Assembly: GCA_022564385.1 (NCBI GenBank)
Contig: JADFLN010000001.1
Span: 9,375 to 37,525, forward strand
Reading direction: 5' to 3'
DNA from: Nitrososphaerota archaeon
Lineage (GTDB): Archaea; Thermoproteota; Nitrososphaeria; Nitrososphaerales; Nitrosopumilaceae
DNA: 28,151 nucleotides
This document shows, in pieces, positions 1-6,873 of the stretch (the stretch's first letter is position 1; each line of letters starts with the position of its first letter). Below the pieces are notes generated by a model, which was not told the origin of the DNA, made no database searches, and worked only from the letters and a program-made list of their open reading frames with translations. A program made the position numbers and the translations under genes.

Positions 1-777
1 GTTCATCCAGCAATTTCTATTGCAGGTGCATATCAAGCTGAATGGGGCAAAGATGAAATTGATATTGCAAATTCTCTTTTGGGCGGGAAATTAACTTTGG
101 CAAAACTTCCTTCTACAGGACTGAATGTACCATCAGGTGCTGAAATTGTAATGGAGGGAAAAATTCTCCGTGATAAAACTCATCGTGAATGGATGGTTGA
201 AATGCTTCAAACATATGATCATAAAAGATCTCAACCAGTTTTTGAACTTGAAAATCTGTATTTTAGAAATAATCCAATTTTTCATGATGTTCTATCTGGT
301 TATTCAGAGCATAGATTACTGATGGGAATGCCAATTGAATCCAAATTAAATGGAGAATTGAAAAAAGTTTTTCCTCAAACAAAACAAGTTTCAATGACTA
401 TTGGTGGATGTAATTGGTTACATGTTGTTGTACAAATTAAAAAGAAAAACGAATCTGATCCTAAAAAAATAATTAAAAAAACATTTGATTTTCATCGCTC
501 CCTAAAACAAGTAACTATAGTTGATGAAGATATTGATCCTAATAGTGCTGAATCTGTAGAATATGCTATGGCTACTAGATTTCAAGCTGATAAAGATCTA
601 ATTATTCTCAAAAATGTTCGTGGTTCTAGTCTTGATCCTTCTAGTAATCAACAGAAATTACAAACTACAAAAATAGGTATTGATGCAACTAGATCTTTTT
701 TAAAACATTCAGATGGATTTGAAATAGCAAAAATTCCAGAAATTAATAAAATCAAACTAGAAAAATATTTCAAATAA
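1..777 (+). CDS. UbiD-family (prenylated-FMN) decarboxylase, 5' end missing
   Basis: Frame 1 is open from the first base of the window to a TAA at 775-777, so this is the C-terminal ~258 residues of a longer gene (full-length UbiD proteins are usually about 400-500 aa). The visible part opens with HPAISIAG, then has the substrate-domain pattern VPSGAEIVMEGKI. It continues with the C-terminal signature: RLLMGMPIESKL, a HRSLKQVTIVDEDIDP stretch, an AMATRFQADKDL stretch and LDPS followed by IGIDAT. UbiD enzymes reversibly (de)carboxylate aromatic or alpha,beta-unsaturated acids using prenylated FMN, and are cytosolic. The substrate cannot be told from this fragment. A TTG at 79 could be mistaken for a start, but the family homology runs through it to the window edge. 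No partner UbiX is in view. Confidence 0.85.
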   Translation, partial: VHPAISIAGAYQAEWGKDEIDIANSLLGGKLTLAKLPSTGLNVPSGAEIVMEGKILRDKTHREWMVEMLQTYDHKRSQPVFELENLYFRNNPIFHDVLSGYSEHRLLMGMPIESKLNGELKKVFPQTKQVSMTIGGCNWLHVVVQIKKKNESDPKKIIKKTFDFHRSLKQVTIVDEDIDPNSAESVEYAMATRFQADKDLIILKNVRGSSLDPSSNQQKLQTTKIGIDATRSFLKHSDGFEIAKIPEINKIKLEKYFK

Positions 778-904
778 TTAAAGCCAATTCATAGATTAGC
801 TCTTAAAACAGATAGAATGGAACAAAGTCTAAAGAAAGTAAAACTAGAATAAAAAAAATGATTAAAAAATCGTCAAAAATAGTAATTTGATTTTCATGGA
901 TCCA

Positions 905-911
905 TTTAAGA
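905..911 (+). promoter_or_regulatory. TATA-like box for the phasin-like gene at 935
   Basis: An A+T-rich TTTAAG-type box lies about 27 nt before the GTG at 935, the spacing expected for an archaeal leaderless or near-leaderless transcript. The rest of 778-934 shows nothing I can call coding. Confidence 0.35.
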
Positions 912-934
912 ATAACAATAAGTCTCTTTAGTCA

Positions 935-1345
935 GTGTCTGAACAAGGAAAAACTAACGAGTGGGATTCATTATGGCAAGAATATACAAAGTCTCTTGAA
1001 AACTGGAAATCACTTTTTGAGCAAATACAAAATTCAAGTAATGACATGCAATCTAAGTTCAATCAAGTTTGGGAAAAGGCTACTGCTGAATCAAGTGCTG
1101 AAACCATGAAACTATTTGGTGAAAATTGGCAAAAAGCCATGAATGAAGCAGGAATTCAATCCTTCAAAGAATTTGGTGAAAATTGGCAAAAAGCTCTTAA
1201 TGATTCTAATGCTTCTGTTTTCAAACAGTTTGCTGAAAATTGGCAAAAGACTCTAAGTTCATCTGGATTAGAACAAATGAAAGCTTATGGTGAAATGATG
1301 AAAAAATTTGCTGAAACTTGGAATTCTATGTGGCCAAGAACTTGA
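935..1345 (+). CDS. phasin / PhaE-like 19-residue-repeat protein
   Basis: This 136-aa soluble, helix-rich protein has no cysteine. From residue 42 it is built of 19-residue repeats starting at F42, F61, F80, F99 and Y118, each with pattern F-x-E-N-W-Q-K or a degenerate form. Two repeats also share a 23-nt identical DNA stretch (1115-1137 and 1172-1194), so duplication is recent at least in part. Trp-rich amphipathic helices of this kind resemble phasins and the PhaE subunit of class III polyhydroxyalkanoate synthases. I infer a role on PHA granules, but no phaC is in the window. The C-terminal part (Y-G-E-M-M-K-K-F-A-E-T-W) matches the end of the minus-strand protein at 3245-3718, so the two are paralogues. 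Start is GTG at 935. The family assignment is tentative; the repeat structure is certain. Confidence 0.7.
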   Translation: MSEQGKTNEWDSLWQEYTKSLENWKSLFEQIQNSSNDMQSKFNQVWEKATAESSAETMKLFGENWQKAMNEAGIQSFKEFGENWQKALNDSNASVFKQFAENWQKTLSSSGLEQMKAYGEMMKKFAETWNSMWPRT

Positions 1346-1389
1346 AAATTTCCGAAAGAATAAAAACTTAATTTATTCAGTATTTTTTG

Positions 1390-2049
1390 ATGCCACTAAC
1401 TCAGAGTGAATGTTTTATCGAGTTATCCAGTTTTGATGATTTAGCAAGATATGCTTGTGCATTTAGAGAATTTCCAAGAAGAGTATATTCTCAAGAATTT
1501 GATGGTTCAAGAATTATTTCAAGTAGTTTAACTCTTGCAAATACTCTGGTGATTTTTTTCACTCAAATGCCAAAATTCGGTAGGTACATTTCATACCAAG
1601 TTAATGCAGGAAAAGAGATTTGTGAAATTGTAGAATCTACAAAAAATATCTCAAATTATGCACCTATTGTACATATGGAATCAAAAATCTCCCCATTATC
1701 TGTGAAATCTAAAAAAATTCCTGATCAATTTTATCCAATTCAAGTTAAAGATTTGGGAAGTTTAGCACGATTAACATATGATCCTGAGTTTCCAGATGAA
1801 CAAGATCTTACTCTTTATGCATTACCTCACAAAAATTCTTGGGTAATGGGATACATTACACAATTAGATATGGATGATGTAATCTATAATTTCAATTACG
1901 TTGAATTAGATTCTGAACCTACTAAACATTTTATAAAATATCAAGGAAGTCAAGGACGAAATCCAGAATTTTCAGATAATTTTGTTCATGGATATTCATA
2001 TTTACCAATCATTAAAATTAAAAATGAACATACAATCTTTGGATTCTAA
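1390..2049 (+). CDS. hypothetical protein (219 aa)
   Basis: The family is not recognised. I chose the ATG at 1390; a TTG directly before it (1387) is in the same frame. The protein looks soluble and globular, with mixed alpha/beta character and no signal peptide or clear membrane segment. Aromatic-rich stretches occur near the C-terminus, and the protein ends in I-F-G-F. It lies 44 nt after the phasin-like gene on the same strand and could be co-transcribed with it. It converges on the 226-aa minus-strand gene with only an 18-nt gap. Codon use looks like the neighbours. No catalytic motif is evident. Confidence 0.7.
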   Translation: MPLTQSECFIELSSFDDLARYACAFREFPRRVYSQEFDGSRIISSSLTLANTLVIFFTQMPKFGRYISYQVNAGKEICEIVESTKNISNYAPIVHMESKISPLSVKSKKIPDQFYPIQVKDLGSLARLTYDPEFPDEQDLTLYALPHKNSWVMGYITQLDMDDVIYNFNYVELDSEPTKHFIKYQGSQGRNPEFSDNFVHGYSYLPIIKIKNEHTIFGF

Positions 2050-2067
2050 GATTAAATTTTAAAACTA

Positions 2068-2748
2068 TTAGTGCATAGTTAATTCTTTTATTTTCTTTCT
2101 TGATTCTTCAACTAATCGTTTCATTACTTGAATGTAAATTTCGGCTGCATATGTAATCTCAATATCTTTACATTCTTCAATATCTAGAAATGCTGATGCT
2201 ATTACCTGCTTTTCTCGTACTTTAGGCTCATTATTTTTACTTCTTTTGTGATTTATGATTTCTAAAAATATTGGTAATTGTCTTTTGATTTCAATTTTTA
2301 ATTCTTCTTTTGAACGTAATTTTTCATGACTCAAATTAACTTTAATCTGTTGACAAGTATCATCTTTGTATATGTCTGATGCCCTAATCATGATTTTAAT
2401 TTTAGGTAGTTTTTCAAATTTGTTTTTGAATTGACAGATTTTTCTAATGAAATTTGGATATGGATTCTCATGTTCTTGATTGTATTTAATTGAATACCAT
2501 TCTGAAAATTTTATTGCATTTTGATCATTTTTCATTTTTGCTTTTTCATCAAATTTTTTTTGCGAAATCTTTTCTGAAATAAATAATCCAAAATCTCTAT
2601 TTCCTTCTTCAAAAATTCCATTAAATGTATCATTTACAGAATTAATGTATTCATTAAAAAAATAATTTACATAGTAAGGATCAGGATTGTATTGTTTAAT
2701 CTGTTTAAGATATATCTCACAGTTTTTTATCGTTTTTTCAATATTCAT
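2068..2748 (-). CDS. hypothetical helical protein, second gene of a coupled pair
   Basis: This is a 226-aa, Lys/Glu-rich, mostly helical soluble protein. Its N-terminal ~65 residues (a YYVNYFFNEYINSVND stretch followed by GIFEEGNRDFGLF) look like a four-helix bundle of HEPN type, but I cannot confirm that and do not see a clear RxxxxH catalytic motif. The C-terminal third is beta/alpha and ends in a basic helix. Its ATG overlaps the TAA of the upstream gene by one base (2748), so the two are almost certainly translated from one mRNA. The layout is that of a two-component system (for example toxin-antitoxin-like), but nothing in the sequence establishes that function. Confidence 0.65.
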   Translation of the reverse strand: MNIEKTIKNCEIYLKQIKQYNPDPYYVNYFFNEYINSVNDTFNGIFEEGNRDFGLFISEKISQKKFDEKAKMKNDQNAIKFSEWYSIKYNQEHENPYPNFIRKICQFKNKFEKLPKIKIMIRASDIYKDDTCQQIKVNLSHEKLRSKEELKIEIKRQLPIFLEIINHKRSKNNEPKVREKQVIASAFLDIEECKDIEITYAAEIYIQVMKRLVEESRKKIKELTMH

Positions 2749-3128
2749 TAGTCTTTGCCAGATTCAAAATTTACATATTTTGATCGTGCTTTCAGACTTG
2801 TTGCTAATTCTTTGAAAATTTCATTTACACTAACATCAACTAGATTAATGGTTGCATTTTCCTTTACAATTTGTTTTTCAAATTTTTCTTTAATTGCAAA
2901 AGATACTGATGACCAATGTAGTATTCCTTTCAACTGTTCCTCAACTGTGATATTTGTTGTTGGAAAATTTGCTGGTGAGAATACAATTCCATTTGTCCAT
3001 TGCATTGTAGGAATTCCACCACCTGATGTTTTTGTGCTAAATGCTATTTGTTTTACCCAATCGTCAAATTTGTATTCAATAACTTCATGAATAATCAATT
3101 TTTTCCATGGTTCTACAGAGATTTCCAT
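2748..3128 (-). CDS. hypothetical protein, first gene of a coupled pair
   Basis: The family is not recognised. The product is 126 aa if it starts at the ATG at 3128, or 134 aa from an in-frame TTG at 3152. I prefer the ATG because a TATA-like box (GATTATAATT on the minus strand, 3151-3160) is centred about 27 nt upstream of it and would lie on top of the TTG start. The sequence has a Trp-containing N-terminal half, a glycine-rich turn (TSGGGIP), and a helical C-terminal half with NEIFKELATSLKARSK. No membrane segments are seen. Its stop shares one base with the start of the 226-aa gene, giving a strict two-gene operon. Function is unknown. Confidence 0.65.
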   Translation of the reverse strand: MEISVEPWKKLIIHEVIEYKFDDWVKQIAFSTKTSGGGIPTMQWTNGIVFSPANFPTTNITVEEQLKGILHWSSVSFAIKEKFEKQIVKENATINLVDVSVNEIFKELATSLKARSKYVNFESGKD

Positions 3129-3244
3129 TTGATTATAGTGCTCATAAACCAATTATAATCTTATTTTTTTAACCTAATTTGTCCTTCTATCACTACAAAT
3201 TTTCCAAACTGGAAAAATATGAAACTTTTTCTTGATTTACAGAA

Positions 3245-3718
3245 TTACATCTGTTTTGATTGCCATGCCTGGTTGAATTTTTTTATGGCTTCTTGATATG
3301 CTATAATTGAATCACCACCTGATGTTTTAAGAAATATTTCCCATTGCTCATTGAATTTTTTGATTGATTCAATATTGGTTTCTTTGAAAATACTTTCAAA
3401 CATCTTTGATTGTTGTTTAATATATTCAGGACCAATTTCTTTCCATGTATTCTCCCAACTTGAAGTTACTTTTTTTAATAATTCTGCATCTGTTTCTAAT
3501 GCTTTTTGACATGCATCATGATATAACATTAGAGTTTCATTTGTAGCTTTTTGCCATTGAGAAAGAGATTCTTTCCAACCAGTTAACGCAGCATTATATT
3601 CTGTCCATGCTTTTTCAAATTCTGGTTTTTTTGTTGAAGGTTTTGCTTGTTTTTTTGGTTTAGTAGTTGTTTTTTTGATTAACTTCTTTTTACGAATATG
3701 TTTTTTCTTGGTACTCAT
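3245..3718 (-). CDS. phasin-like protein with Lys-rich N-terminal tail
   Basis: The product is 157 aa in two parts. Residues 1-33 are a basic tail, nearly all K, R, T, P and A, with repeated KKK and KPKK elements. Residues 34-157 are Trp-rich amphipathic helix, with K-A-W-T-E-Y, GWKESLSQWQKA, FNEQWEIFLKTSGGDS and Y-Q-E-A-I-K-K-F-N-Q-A-W. The final two segments match the last repeats of the protein at 935-1345, including the 19-residue spacing between F-N-E-Q-W and Y-Q-E-A-I. Known PhaF/PhaM-type phasins combine a granule-binding helical domain with a histone-like basic tail that tethers PHA granules to the nucleoid. By analogy I infer the same here, with the tail at the N-terminus. A TATA-like AGATTTAACA box is centred near 3744, 26 nt before the ATG. 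I am sure of the ORF and tail, less of the role. Confidence 0.7.
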   Translation of the reverse strand: MSTKKKHIRKKKLIKKTTTKPKKQAKPSTKKPEFEKAWTEYNAALTGWKESLSQWQKATNETLMLYHDACQKALETDAELLKKVTSSWENTWKEIGPEYIKQQSKMFESIFKETNIESIKKFNEQWEIFLKTSGGDSIIAYQEAIKKFNQAWQSKQM

Positions 3719-3789
3719 ACAATAGTTTGAAAATAGTAGATGTTAAATCTTCCAATAATTTCAAAGTTTAAAAAAAATCTAATGAATTT

Positions 3790-3948
3790 TCATTGAAATC
3801 CTGATGCTTTGGTAAATTTGGAAAGATACTTTTTGTCCTTATTTTTGAATAATTTGTAGTGTTCTTTACATAGATTTCTGGTTTCTCTAAAGCTGATTTT
3901 TACTGTATCTGTTGCTTTTAACTTACATTCTGAGTTACTACACTGCAA
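3790..3948 (-). CDS. small zinc-finger protein (52 aa, TTG start)
   Basis: This is an open frame from TTG at 3948 to TGA at 3790. It has a zinc-binding pattern: C-x4-C near the N-terminus (Q-C-S-N-S-E-C) and C-x2-H (L-C-K-E-H-Y) about 18 residues later, then a Lys-rich helical tail. Four ligands with this spacing suggest one treble-clef or ribbon-type zinc site, with a nucleic-acid or protein-binding role likely. No ATG or GTG exists in the frame downstream of the in-frame stop. An A+T box (TTATTAATAAAT on the minus strand, about 3966-3976) lies roughly 23 nt upstream, which fits a leaderless TTG start. It occupies most of what would otherwise be an empty 320-nt gap. Confidence 0.5.
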   Translation of the reverse strand: MQCSNSECKLKATDTVKISFRETRNLCKEHYKLFKNKDKKYLSKFTKASGFQ

Positions 3949-4039
3949 TATGGAAAATAGTCCATATTTATTAATAAAACTTTGAAATTATGTTATTACC
4001 TACTGTTAACTTTTTATCATTGAATTATGTCGAAAAATT

Positions 4040-4231
4040 ATGAATGATGATGAGAAAGGCAAACGATTTTTAGAATTAATTGATCAGCAAAATAATTTTC
4101 AGTGGAAAATTGTTGCAAAAGTATCTTCTTTAATTAATTTAAAATGGAATTCTATTGAATTACAAAACGAGCTTGAAACATTAGTAGAAAAATATTCTAA
4201 AATAACTAAAGATCTTGACAGTCTTGATTAG
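4040..4231 (+). CDS. small helical/coiled-coil hypothetical protein (63 aa)
   Basis: This is an acidic, all-helical small protein. Its C-terminal half (LQNELETLVEKYSKITKDL) has leucine/hydrophobic heptad spacing typical of a short coiled coil. It starts at ATG 4040. A TTTTTATCA box near 4009-4017 is about 27 nt upstream, supporting an expressed leaderless gene. It converges on ctaB with a 12-nt gap. Function is unknown; no catalytic or metal-binding residues are seen. Confidence 0.55.
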   Translation: MNDDEKGKRFLELIDQQNNFQWKIVAKVSSLINLKWNSIELQNELETLVEKYSKITKDLDSLD

Positions 4232-4243
4232 AATGGCAATATT

Positions 4244-5173
4244 TTATAGTGCAGTGTCTACCATTAATGCAATAAACAATACTGCCAAATAGGGACTAGA
4301 AAATTTAAACAAAGTCCATGAAGCGTTTTCTACAGGCTTTACCATGACCCATATTGATAATATCATCATTAATGCACCTGATGCAATTGCAGTCCAAAGA
4401 TATACTCCTCCTACCATTGCTTCGCCACTTTCTGTTGTTATAAAGAAAGGAGCAATTGAAAACAACACCATTACAACAGTTGAACCCGCAATTATTCTTG
4501 CTGATGTTTTTTCAGATTGTACTGCAGTTAACATTGGAACATTTACTTTGATATAATCCTCTTTGAAATGTAAAGTCAAAACCCATATATGCATTGGAAT
4601 CCAAATAAACAACAATCCTGCCATTGCAAGACCCATAGTCCACAAATCTGTCATACTTACAGCTACCCATCCAATCAAAGGAGGCGCACCTCCACACAAA
4701 CCTCCTAAAATTATGTTTGTCCTGGATCTTCGTTTTAACAAATATGAATAAATCAGAATATTATTTATCAATGCAAATGCAATGAATGCAGTTGCCCATG
4801 CACCTTGTTCTAATGTTGTAGTAAATGAAATTCCAAATGCTAAAACTAATGATATTCCAGCTAATACTAATCCAAAATTTCTTGCTTTTTCTGCTGGATA
4901 GATTCTCTTTGACGGAAGCGGTCTATCCTTAGTCCTTTCCATAATTGCATCAATATCTCTGTCATGATAGTTTGTCAAAGTGTTAGCAGCAGCGGAACCG
5001 GATGCAACTGAAAATAACATTAATGCCCATGTGGCTGGAGAAATTCCAATACCAAAAATATTGGATGCAGTTAATGCTGCTCCAAATGCAGTAAACACTA
5101 AAAGATACCAAATCTTTGGCTTTGTTAATTCATAGTATACAGCAACACGAGATTCTGACTTTTGTTTTTGCAT
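4244..5173 (-). CDS. ctaB: protoheme IX farnesyltransferase (heme O synthase)
   Basis: This integral membrane prenyltransferase adds a farnesyl group to heme b to give heme O for terminal heme-copper oxidases. The 309-aa length is normal for the family. The key loop is N-x3-D-x3-D at about residues 67-75 (N-Y-H-D-R-D-I-D), followed by E-R-T-K-D-R-P-L-P, which binds Mg-farnesyl diphosphate. A second loop carries the family stretch L-G-G-L-C-G-G-A-P-P-L-I-G-W and then IPMHIWVLTLHFKEDY. Seven to nine hydrophobic segments are visible. The start ATG (5173) lies one base after the stop of the Lrp-like gene, so the regulator and ctaB form an operon with coupled translation. In an ammonia oxidiser this would serve respiratory oxidase assembly. 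Confidence 0.95.
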   Translation of the reverse strand: MQKQKSESRVAVYYELTKPKIWYLLVFTAFGAALTASNIFGIGISPATWALMLFSVASGSAAANTLTNYHDRDIDAIMERTKDRPLPSKRIYPAEKARNFGLVLAGISLVLAFGISFTTTLEQGAWATAFIAFALINNILIYSYLLKRRSRTNIILGGLCGGAPPLIGWVAVSMTDLWTMGLAMAGLLFIWIPMHIWVLTLHFKEDYIKVNVPMLTAVQSEKTSARIIAGSTVVMVLFSIAPFFITTESGEAMVGGVYLWTAIASGALMMILSIWVMVKPVENASWTLFKFSSPYLAVLFIALMVDTAL

Positions 5174-5174
5174 G

Positions 5175-5642
5175 CTAGTCGCTATCCTTTGATGACATAT
5201 ATGGCATTATTTTAGTTCGTGATTTCATCTCAATAAATGACTCTGATGACTGAATTCCATCAATCCTACCAATTTGTTCAGAGACCAACTTATGCATATG
5301 TTCTAATGATTTTGAATACATAGTTACCAATATATCAAATCTACCTGTAACTTCTGCAACTTCTCTGACACCATCAATTTTGAACAATTCCTCAATTATA
5401 TGATCACGTTTTTTTGAATCCATGTTAATTCCAGTTAAAGCCTTGACATTGTAACCAAGTTCAGCATCGTTAACAACAATTGTAAAACGTTCAATTAATT
5501 TTCTTTTAACTAGTCTTTTGATTCTTGAATATATTACTGATGAGTTAACATCAATCTTTTTTGATAAACGTGGAACAGAAATTGATGCATCATTAGATAA
5601 TTCTGATAAAATTTGTAAATCTAAATCATCTACTCTTACCGT
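5175..5642 (-). CDS. Lrp/AsnC-family transcriptional regulator, apparent ACG start
   Basis: Counting from an ACG at 5642 the protein has 155 aa. Residues 1-55 are a helix-turn-helix (VDDLDLQILSEL, then ISVPRLSKKIDVNSSVIYSR, then RIKRLVKRKLI), and residues ~68-140 are the AsnC/RAM effector domain (VREVAEVTGRFDILV). The only standard in-frame start is the ATG at 5423, which would delete the whole DNA-binding domain. An in-frame TAA sits directly before the ACG, and no ATG, GTG or TTG lies between it and the HTH. A Shine-Dalgarno AGGTG at 5649-5653 is 6 nt before the ACG, and a TTATAAA box lies at 5677-5683. So translation from ACG, or a recent ATG-to-ACG change, is the simplest reading. Its stop is one base from ctaB, so ctaB is a likely co-transcribed partner. 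Confidence 0.85.
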   Translation of the reverse strand, partial: TVRVDDLDLQILSELSNDASISVPRLSKKIDVNSSVIYSRIKRLVKRKLIERFTIVVNDAELGYNVKALTGINMDSKKRDHIIEELFKIDGVREVAEVTGRFDILVTMYSKSLEHMHKLVSEQIGRIDGIQSSESFIEMKSRTKIMPYMSSKDSD

Positions 5643-5648
5643 TTAAAA

Positions 5649-5653
5649 CACCT
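5649..5653 (-). promoter_or_regulatory. Shine-Dalgarno site that decides the ACG start
   Basis: AGGTG on the minus strand is complementary to the archaeal 16S 3' end (CACCT) and lies 6 nt before the ACG at 5642. A GTG overlapping this site (GTG TTT TAA) is followed by an immediate stop and cannot be the start. Confidence 0.55.
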
Positions 5654-5676
5654 AAATCGATCTAGATTTCTGGTTC

Positions 5677-5683
5677 TTATAAA
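5677..5683 (-). promoter_or_regulatory. TATA box of the Lrp-ctaB operon
   Basis: The plus-strand TTATAAA (CTTTATAAG on the minus strand) is centred near 5680. This predicts transcription from about 5654, leaving a ~12-nt leader that carries the AGGTG site. Confidence 0.5.
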
Positions 5684-5713
5684 GTTATTATTGAAAAAAT
5701 TGCAAGAAACAAT

Positions 5714-6790
5714 CTAAATCTTGCCTTTTTTGTATAACATTTCTGCAAGCAAAACTGCACCTTTTGCTGAACCCATCTTCTTGTTGTGTGAAAACAAAAT
5801 GTATTTGAGTCCGTGATCAAACAGTTCCTCTTTTTCTACTCTTCCAATTGTTGTAGTCATTCCGCCACCAACAGATCTTTCTAATCTTGGTTGAGGCCTT
5901 GTAGGATCATCGTGAAATACATAGTATTTTTCTGGAGCTGATGGTAATCCTGCTACCGAAATTTCTTTATTGTATTGATTATAGGTTTCTTTTGCTTTTG
6001 CAGGATCTATGTATTTAGTGGTTTCAACAAAAACAGATTCAGTATGTCCATCTAATACTGGCACTCTAGTACAGGTACAACTAACTCTGATATCTGCATC
6101 TTCAATTCTTCCATCTTTTAGTTTTCCCAAAATTTTTCTTGTTTCAATTTTTACCTTACCTTCTTCTTTTGGAATATATGGAATAATGTTGTCTGTAATT
6201 TCCATTGCAGATACACCTGATCTTCCGCCACCAGATATTGCCTGCATTGAGGTCATCAGCACCTTCTTTGCTCCATATTCTTCAAGTAATGGTTTTAGTG
6301 TAATTGCTAAACCTGTTGTGGTACAATTTGGTAGGGGTGCTATCCATCCTTTCCAGTTCCTATTTTTCTTTTGAATCTCAAGCAACTCTGCGTGTTCGTC
6401 ATTAATTCCTGGAATAAGAATTGGTACGTCTTCTTCATATCTATAAGCAGAACTAGTTGAGATAACTGGGACGTCAGCTGCCATTTTAGTTTCAATGTCT
6501 CTTGCAGCTTCAGATTCAACTGCAGAAAAAACCAAGTCTAATTGAGAAACATCTAATTCATCAACTGTTTTAACTGTCATTTCTTTGATATATTCTGGAA
6601 TTTCTCCATCTACATCCCATCTTATAATACCACTTGATTCTCTGATTGATTCTGTGTATTTTTTACCTGCAGATCGTTCAGATGCTGCAATTTGAGTTAC
6701 TTGAAACCATGGATGATTGTTTAATGATTGCACAAATTCCTGACCTACGGAACCTGTAACACCAATAATTGCAACTCTTTTCTTGTCCAT
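5714..6790 (-). CDS. asd: aspartate-semialdehyde dehydrogenase, archaeal type
   Basis: This enzyme reduces 4-aspartyl phosphate to aspartate semialdehyde with NADPH, feeding lysine, threonine and methionine synthesis in the cytosol. The 358-aa protein starts with the Rossmann motif IGVTGSVGQEF. The catalytic Cys lies in P-N-C-T-T-T-G, and a substrate loop S-G-G-G-R-S-G-V-S-A follows. The conserved His/Arg region HGHTES-like segment appears as VLDGHTESVFV, and the C-terminus has S-A-K-G-A-V-L-L-A-E-M-L. A TATA-like ATTATTAAT (~6815) lies 26 nt before the ATG. The same family includes the malonyl-CoA/succinyl-CoA reductase of the Sulfolobales 3-hydroxypropionate/4-hydroxybutyrate cycle; that alternative deserves a check, though the motif set looks like ordinary Asd. 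Confidence 0.9.
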   Translation of the reverse strand: MDKKRVAIIGVTGSVGQEFVQSLNNHPWFQVTQIAASERSAGKKYTESIRESSGIIRWDVDGEIPEYIKEMTVKTVDELDVSQLDLVFSAVESEAARDIETKMAADVPVISTSSAYRYEEDVPILIPGINDEHAELLEIQKKNRNWKGWIAPLPNCTTTGLAITLKPLLEEYGAKKVLMTSMQAISGGGRSGVSAMEITDNIIPYIPKEEGKVKIETRKILGKLKDGRIEDADIRVSCTCTRVPVLDGHTESVFVETTKYIDPAKAKETYNQYNKEISVAGLPSAPEKYYVFHDDPTRPQPRLERSVGGGMTTTIGRVEKEELFDHGLKYILFSHNKKMGSAKGAVLLAEMLYKKGKI

Positions 6791-6873
6791 AATTTGATAA
6801 TTGATCGCTTTGAATTAATAATCGTTTTCTGAATTACCAAAACATACTAAATCGCCTAATTCTATTTGGAACT

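Noticed and set aside
1115..1251. CRISPR-like regularly spaced repeats
   Set aside because: The 57-nt period is an in-frame 19-codon protein repeat, with no unique spacers.
2755..3090. A 111-aa plus-strand frame opposite the coupled hypothetical pair
   Set aside because: The minus-strand genes have coupled start/stop and a placed TATA box; the plus frame is a mirror without either.
5175..5423. A stand-alone 82-aa AsnC-type effector-domain protein starting at ATG 5423
   Set aside because: An intact HTH continues in frame upstream to a well-placed Shine-Dalgarno site, so the full regulator is more likely.
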